From a bacterium (GTDB taxonomy: Bacteria > Krumholzibacteriota > Krumholzibacteriia > Krumholzibacteriales > WJIX01): a DNA stretch of 18,349 nucleotides. The stretch is taken from positions 1-18,349 of the forward strand of contig JAGHBT010000189.1 of the NCBI GenBank assembly GCA_021160845.1, read 5' to 3'. Numbering within the stretch: position 1 is the first letter of the stretch; the number at the start of each line of letters is the position of its first letter. The notes beneath the pieces are model-generated. The model was not told the DNA's origin. It ran no database searches and saw nothing but the letters and a program-made list of their open reading frames with translations. The position numbers were made by a program, and so were the translations under genes. Below, one piece after another: positions 15,662 through 18,349 of the stretch.

Positions 15662-15725
15662 AAGCTGTTGGATGGAAACCCGAACATCTCCCGACAGCTT
15701 AATAATAACTAAAGGGGGAATCCCT
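15662..15725 (+). promoter_or_regulatory. Structured 5' leader of tpx
   Basis: Arms AAGCTGTTGG (15662-15671) and CCGACAGCTT (15691-15700) form a 10 bp stem with one G-U pair around a 19 nt loop. A second small hairpin AGGG/CCCT (15713-15716 with 15722-15725) follows. No known riboswitch class was recognised, and no U-run follows either hairpin. Confidence 0.4.
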
Positions 15726-15837
15726 GAATTACAAATTGGATGAAATGCCGATATCACCACTACCGGAACAAAAACCAGTTATGTGTTGATGACGATTCCC
15801 GATCTATTTTTCGGATAGAAACAAAGAGGAGAATGTT

Positions 15838-16350
15838 ATGGAAAGACAGATCACTAAAATGGGCGGAAATCCAATAACCCTTGTTGGTCCTGAACTGAAG
15901 GTAGGAGACTCCGCACCCGAATTCATTGTGACAGACAACGACCTGAACCCGAAATCTCTGAATGATTTCGAAGGCAAGATTAAAATGATCAGCGTGGTCC
16001 CTTCCCTAGACACAAAGGTATGCGATATGCAAACGAGGCGATTCAACGAAATGGCAATCGGTTTCTCGGATAATGTTGTGGTCTTAACGATAAGTATGGA
16101 TCTTCCGTTCGCCCAGGGAAGATGGTGCGGGGCAGCCGGAGTTGAGAGAGTAATCACTCTCTCTGACCACTTGAAAGCCTCTTTCGGAAACAACTATGGC
16201 CTTCTCATCAAGGAGTTAAGACTTCTCAATAGGGCTGTTCTCCTAATAGACACCGGGAATGTAATTAGATACATCGAGATAGTTGAGGAAAACCACGACC
16301 TTCCCGATTATGAAAAAGTACTCGAGGCACTGAAGAAAATTCAGAATTAG
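15838..16350 (+). CDS. tpx: Thiol peroxidase (2-Cys peroxiredoxin, Tpx family)
   Basis: A 170 aa atypical 2-Cys peroxiredoxin that reduces hydrogen peroxide and organic hydroperoxides, usually recharged by thioredoxin. The peroxidatic Cys62 lies in VPSLDTKVCDMQT, the Tpx-specific form of the active site with T59 upstream. The resolving Cys97 lies in GRWCGAAG; the two are spaced as in E. coli Tpx (C61/C95). The ATG at 15838 has AGGAG 6 nt upstream, so the start is secure. It is transcribed away from the ferritin-like operon across a structured intergenic region, which fits a shared oxidative-stress role. The length is normal and no signal peptide is present, so it acts in the cytoplasm. Confidence 0.96.
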   Translation: MERQITKMGGNPITLVGPELKVGDSAPEFIVTDNDLNPKSLNDFEGKIKMISVVPSLDTKVCDMQTRRFNEMAIGFSDNVVVLTISMDLPFAQGRWCGAAGVERVITLSDHLKASFGNNYGLLIKELRLLNRAVLLIDTGNVIRYIEIVEENHDLPDYEKVLEALKKIQN

Positions 16351-16358
16351 AAGCGTTC

Positions 16359-16374
16359 ACACCATTCAAGGTGT
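16359..16374 (+). repeat. Small hairpin after tpx
   Basis: ACACC (16359-16363) and GGTGT (16370-16374) flank a 6 nt loop just after the tpx stop. The sequence TTTGACGGCTTTTT follows. The stem is short, so this is at best a weak terminator. Confidence 0.25.
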
Positions 16375-16397
16375 TTGACGGCTTTTTAAAATTGGAG

Positions 16398-16453
16398 GAT
16401 TCCGCATCAGCGGGATATTCGTCGTCAATTAATCCTTTCCCATCTGCGGAATC
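16398..16453 (+). repeat. Inverted repeat upstream of the dipeptidase
   Basis: Perfect 9 nt arms GATTCCGCA (16398-16406) and TGCGGAATC (16445-16453) enclose 38 nt. They lie between tpx and the chosen dipeptidase start, and no T-run follows. Function unknown. Confidence 0.35.
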
Positions 16454-16454
16454 T

Positions 16455-16468
16455 GTAATACATATTAC
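16455..16468. promoter_or_regulatory. Operator-like palindrome upstream of the dipeptidase
   Basis: GTAATACATATTAC has perfect 6 nt arms around a central CA, about 60 nt before the GTG start. The size and symmetry fit a helix-turn-helix regulator site. No regulator gene lies nearby, and no clear -35/-10 pair overlaps it. Confidence 0.35.
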
Positions 16469-16529
16469 TGGAAAGGTTACTGAATTCTGCCGCGAGTCTA
16501 AAGAGACCTATACAGAAAGGCTGATTATT

Positions 16530-18101
16530 GTGATAAAAACAGGATTAAAAAGAATCTGCTCGGGAATTATAGCTGCGGTAACTTTTTTCTTATTAATTTC
16601 CGATACATCTCACGCCTGCACAACCTTTATCGCCGGCAAGAACACAACTGTGGATGGCTCAATACTCTTTGCCAAAACCGAGGACGACAAGGCTGGGTAT
16701 GTCGACTATCTCTGGTTCATCGATCGTAAAGAACACAAGAAAGATACCATGATAAAGCTTAGCGGGGGTAACATGATACCGCAGGTAAAGAATACCTATG
16801 CCTACTATTGGGACCAGGTTCCCGGAAGCGAATATTCAAATGCCGTTATCAACGAATGGGGGCTTGCCATAGGAAGCGACGCCTGTCCATCAAAGGAAGG
16901 TTCAATAGAAGAAGTTGAAAAACGGGGTGATTTGTTAAATGGCGGGATTGGATGGCGGATAAGGTTTATACTCGCGGAGAGGTGTAAAACAGCAAAAGAC
17001 GCAGTTGAACTTGCCGCGAAACTTATCGATAATTATGGTTACAGGGGCTCCGGAAGAACTCTCGATATAGTTGGCCCCAAAGAGGCATGGATACTGCAAA
17101 TGGTAAGGGGCAAACAGTATGTAGCCCGCAGAGTAAAAGACGATGAAGTTGTGCCGGTAGCAAATACATATACAATACGTACAGTAGATACAAAAGATAA
17201 AAACAATTTTATATGCTCTGATAATCTCATAAGATATGCAAGGAAACGCGGCTGGTACGATCCGGAAAGAGACGGCGAATTCGATTTCGCAAAGGCTTAC
17301 GCCAAAGAAAACTCACACACCGACATAAGGAACACTCGACGCTGCTGGATGATGGCTAAAACAGCCAACAGAGACTTTCCACTATCTTGGAAAGAAGCAG
17401 ATCAGGGGAAAATGCCGGTATCTGTTAAGCCGGACAGAAAGCTCTCACTAAAAGATGTAATGGGTATAATGAGAACCCATTACGAGGGAACAGAACTCGA
17501 TGATTCTGATGGCTACGCGACTTCACCGCACAAAACCAAAAGCCGCCCTATCTGCACATATGCCACTCACCGCACCACGGTTGTCCAGCAACGGGAATGG
17601 CTCCCTGTGGAGATTGGAACAGTTGTCTGGCGCGCCCTCTACGAACCATGCAGCAGCGGTTTTGTTCCCTGGTATCTGTGCGCAAGGGATATCCCGAAGG
17701 CCTTCCGGAACGCACCTGAAAACTTCTATGGTACAAAGAAAAACCTCTATGAATACCACTTCAACATGCCGAAGGAGATAGAACGGCTCGACATGAATTC
17801 AGCATCATGCGTATTTGGCCTTATGGCGGGGCTTGTCGACTCCGATTACCAAAATGTAATCGATTACGTTCAGAACAGATGGATTAAATTCGAAAATTTC
17901 CAATTCAAGATGCAGAATCATATTGAAGAAACAGCACTAAAGCTGTACAAAAGCGACAAAGACGCGGCGCGTGAATATCTGACTGATTACACCCGCGCAA
18001 GAGCGGCAAAGTCTCTCAAGACAGCCAAATCAATCATAGATGTCCTTGAGTACAGGCTATGGAATGCAAAGCAGGGCTCGAGGCTCAAATCAAGTAAATA
18101 A
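16530..18101 (+). CDS. Secreted C69-family dipeptidase (N-terminal nucleophile hydrolase)
   Basis: A 523 aa protein of peptidase family C69 (PepD/PepDA-like). In this family the nucleophile is the N-terminal Cys of the mature enzyme. Here a signal peptide of 29 residues (basic MIKTGLKR, hydrophobic core, ending DTSHA) is followed directly by Cys30 in CTTFIAGKNTTVDGS, so signal peptidase cleavage would itself expose the catalytic Cys. Downstream, GYRGSGRTLDIVGPKEAWILQM matches the family core. The GTG at 16530 was chosen for its signal peptide and for AAAGG 9 nt upstream. The frame stays open to a GTG at 16371, but that extension lacks a ribosome-binding site and would bury the signal peptide. 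It likely cleaves dipeptides in the periplasm or outside the cell. The gap of 179 nt after tpx suggests separate expression. Confidence 0.88.
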   Translation: MIKTGLKRICSGIIAAVTFFLLISDTSHACTTFIAGKNTTVDGSILFAKTEDDKAGYVDYLWFIDRKEHKKDTMIKLSGGNMIPQVKNTYAYYWDQVPGSEYSNAVINEWGLAIGSDACPSKEGSIEEVEKRGDLLNGGIGWRIRFILAERCKTAKDAVELAAKLIDNYGYRGSGRTLDIVGPKEAWILQMVRGKQYVARRVKDDEVVPVANTYTIRTVDTKDKNNFICSDNLIRYARKRGWYDPERDGEFDFAKAYAKENSHTDIRNTRRCWMMAKTANRDFPLSWKEADQGKMPVSVKPDRKLSLKDVMGIMRTHYEGTELDDSDGYATSPHKTKSRPICTYATHRTTVVQQREWLPVEIGTVVWRALYEPCSSGFVPWYLCARDIPKAFRNAPENFYGTKKNLYEYHFNMPKEIERLDMNSASCVFGLMAGLVDSDYQNVIDYVQNRWIKFENFQFKMQNHIEETALKLYKSDKDAAREYLTDYTRARAAKSLKTAKSIIDVLEYRLWNAKQGSRLKSSK

Positions 18102-18349
18102 CCGCGAGTTGAGATTGCCGACAAAACATTACGGCAAAGTGTTTGATGCGTACTAAAGTGTACATTCTGTCTATACAGTATAACTATTTGGATTACAACC
18201 AATTACAGCCCCGCATATTTTTAACCGTATTATCTGTACACAACACCAGAGATAAACTATCCTCAATATTCGCGGGAGAAAAGAATTTAAAGATTTATAT
18301 TATCCCGGATAACTCCCTATATAATAGTGCATTAATCGATCCCTTCCTA
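18102..18349. other. 3' intergenic sequence with no recognised gene
   Basis: AT-rich sequence without a credible coding frame. A hairpin TTGCCG/CGGCAA (18115-18120 with 18132-18137, 11 nt loop) follows the dipeptidase stop by 13 nt, but no T-run follows it, so it is a doubtful terminator. A TATAAT at 18320-18325 (plus strand) could be the -10 of the next gene; its -35 is poor. Confidence 0.6.

Larger units (their letters stand above)
15428..15837. other. Divergent intergenic region between the ferritin-like operon and tpx
   Basis: 410 bp without a convincing protein gene. Going rightward it holds: a CGGCA/TGCCG inverted-repeat cluster (15457-15486) in the ferritin-side leader; an ACTGT/ACAGT inverted repeat (15501-15518); a minus-strand -10-like TATAAT (15550-15555); a plus-strand promoter (15621-15649); and a structured leader before tpx. 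The two operons face away from each other and could be co-regulated here. Confidence 0.8.

Noticed and set aside
15804..16193. 129-codon minus-strand open frame
   Set aside because: It is antisense to tpx, which has a strong ribosome-binding site and intact active-site motifs.
1..18349. CRISPR arrays, tRNA or rRNA genes, insertion sequences, prophage or toxin-antitoxin genes
   Set aside because: No regularly spaced repeats, cloverleaf-like sequences, transposase motifs or phage proteins were seen on either strand.

Overview
The window comes from an uncultured-looking, moderately AT-rich Gram-negative (diderm) bacterium. Outer-membrane biogenesis genes (bamD, a LolC/E permease, lolD) show the diderm envelope. 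RF2 is made through a UGA frameshift site, so UGA is a stop codon here (genetic code 11). I cannot name the species. The prfB-lysS-lolC/E-lolD order recalls deltaproteobacterial and FCB-type genomes; that comparison is from memory.

Region 1 (about 1-10,740) is one long minus-strand block that reads as a single operon. It starts at a consensus-like promoter near 10,705-10,735. In transcription order it holds: an unrecognised secreted protein with a C-terminal membrane helix; a TPR lipoprotein; bamD; nadD (NAD synthesis); polA (DNA polymerase I); coaE (CoA synthesis); prfB (RF2); lysS; a LolC/E-type permease; and lolD, cut by the window edge. Most neighbours overlap or lie within about 20 bp, several with stop/start overlaps. 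The best structured spacers are coaE-prfB, which holds two adjacent palindromes, and lolC-lolD, which holds an inverted repeat. The complete prfB gene extends upstream of its most obvious open frame: 28 codons end in CTT-TGA-C, and a +1 shift enters the main frame.

Region 2 (10,923-15,427) is a second minus-strand group: two paralogous ferritin/rubrerythrin-like proteins, then an Mre11/SbcD-type phosphoesterase overlapping a Rad50/YhaN-type coiled-coil ATPase. That ATPase has a two-helix transmembrane hairpin in its middle and no CxxC zinc hook. The group looks like iron or peroxide protection together with DNA-end processing.

Region 3 (15,428-18,349) is on the plus strand. A 410 bp divergent intergenic region carries several inverted repeats and leads to tpx, a thiol peroxidase. 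It is followed by a secreted C69-family dipeptidase whose catalytic Cys becomes the N-terminus after signal-peptide removal. The last 248 bp hold no convincing gene.

I saw no tRNA, rRNA, CRISPR array, insertion sequence or prophage gene. The window is mostly conserved housekeeping. The items most worth a second look are the membrane-hairpin Rad50-like protein with its ferritin-like neighbours, the textbook RF2 frameshift site, and the structured leaders between the ferritin-like genes and tpx.
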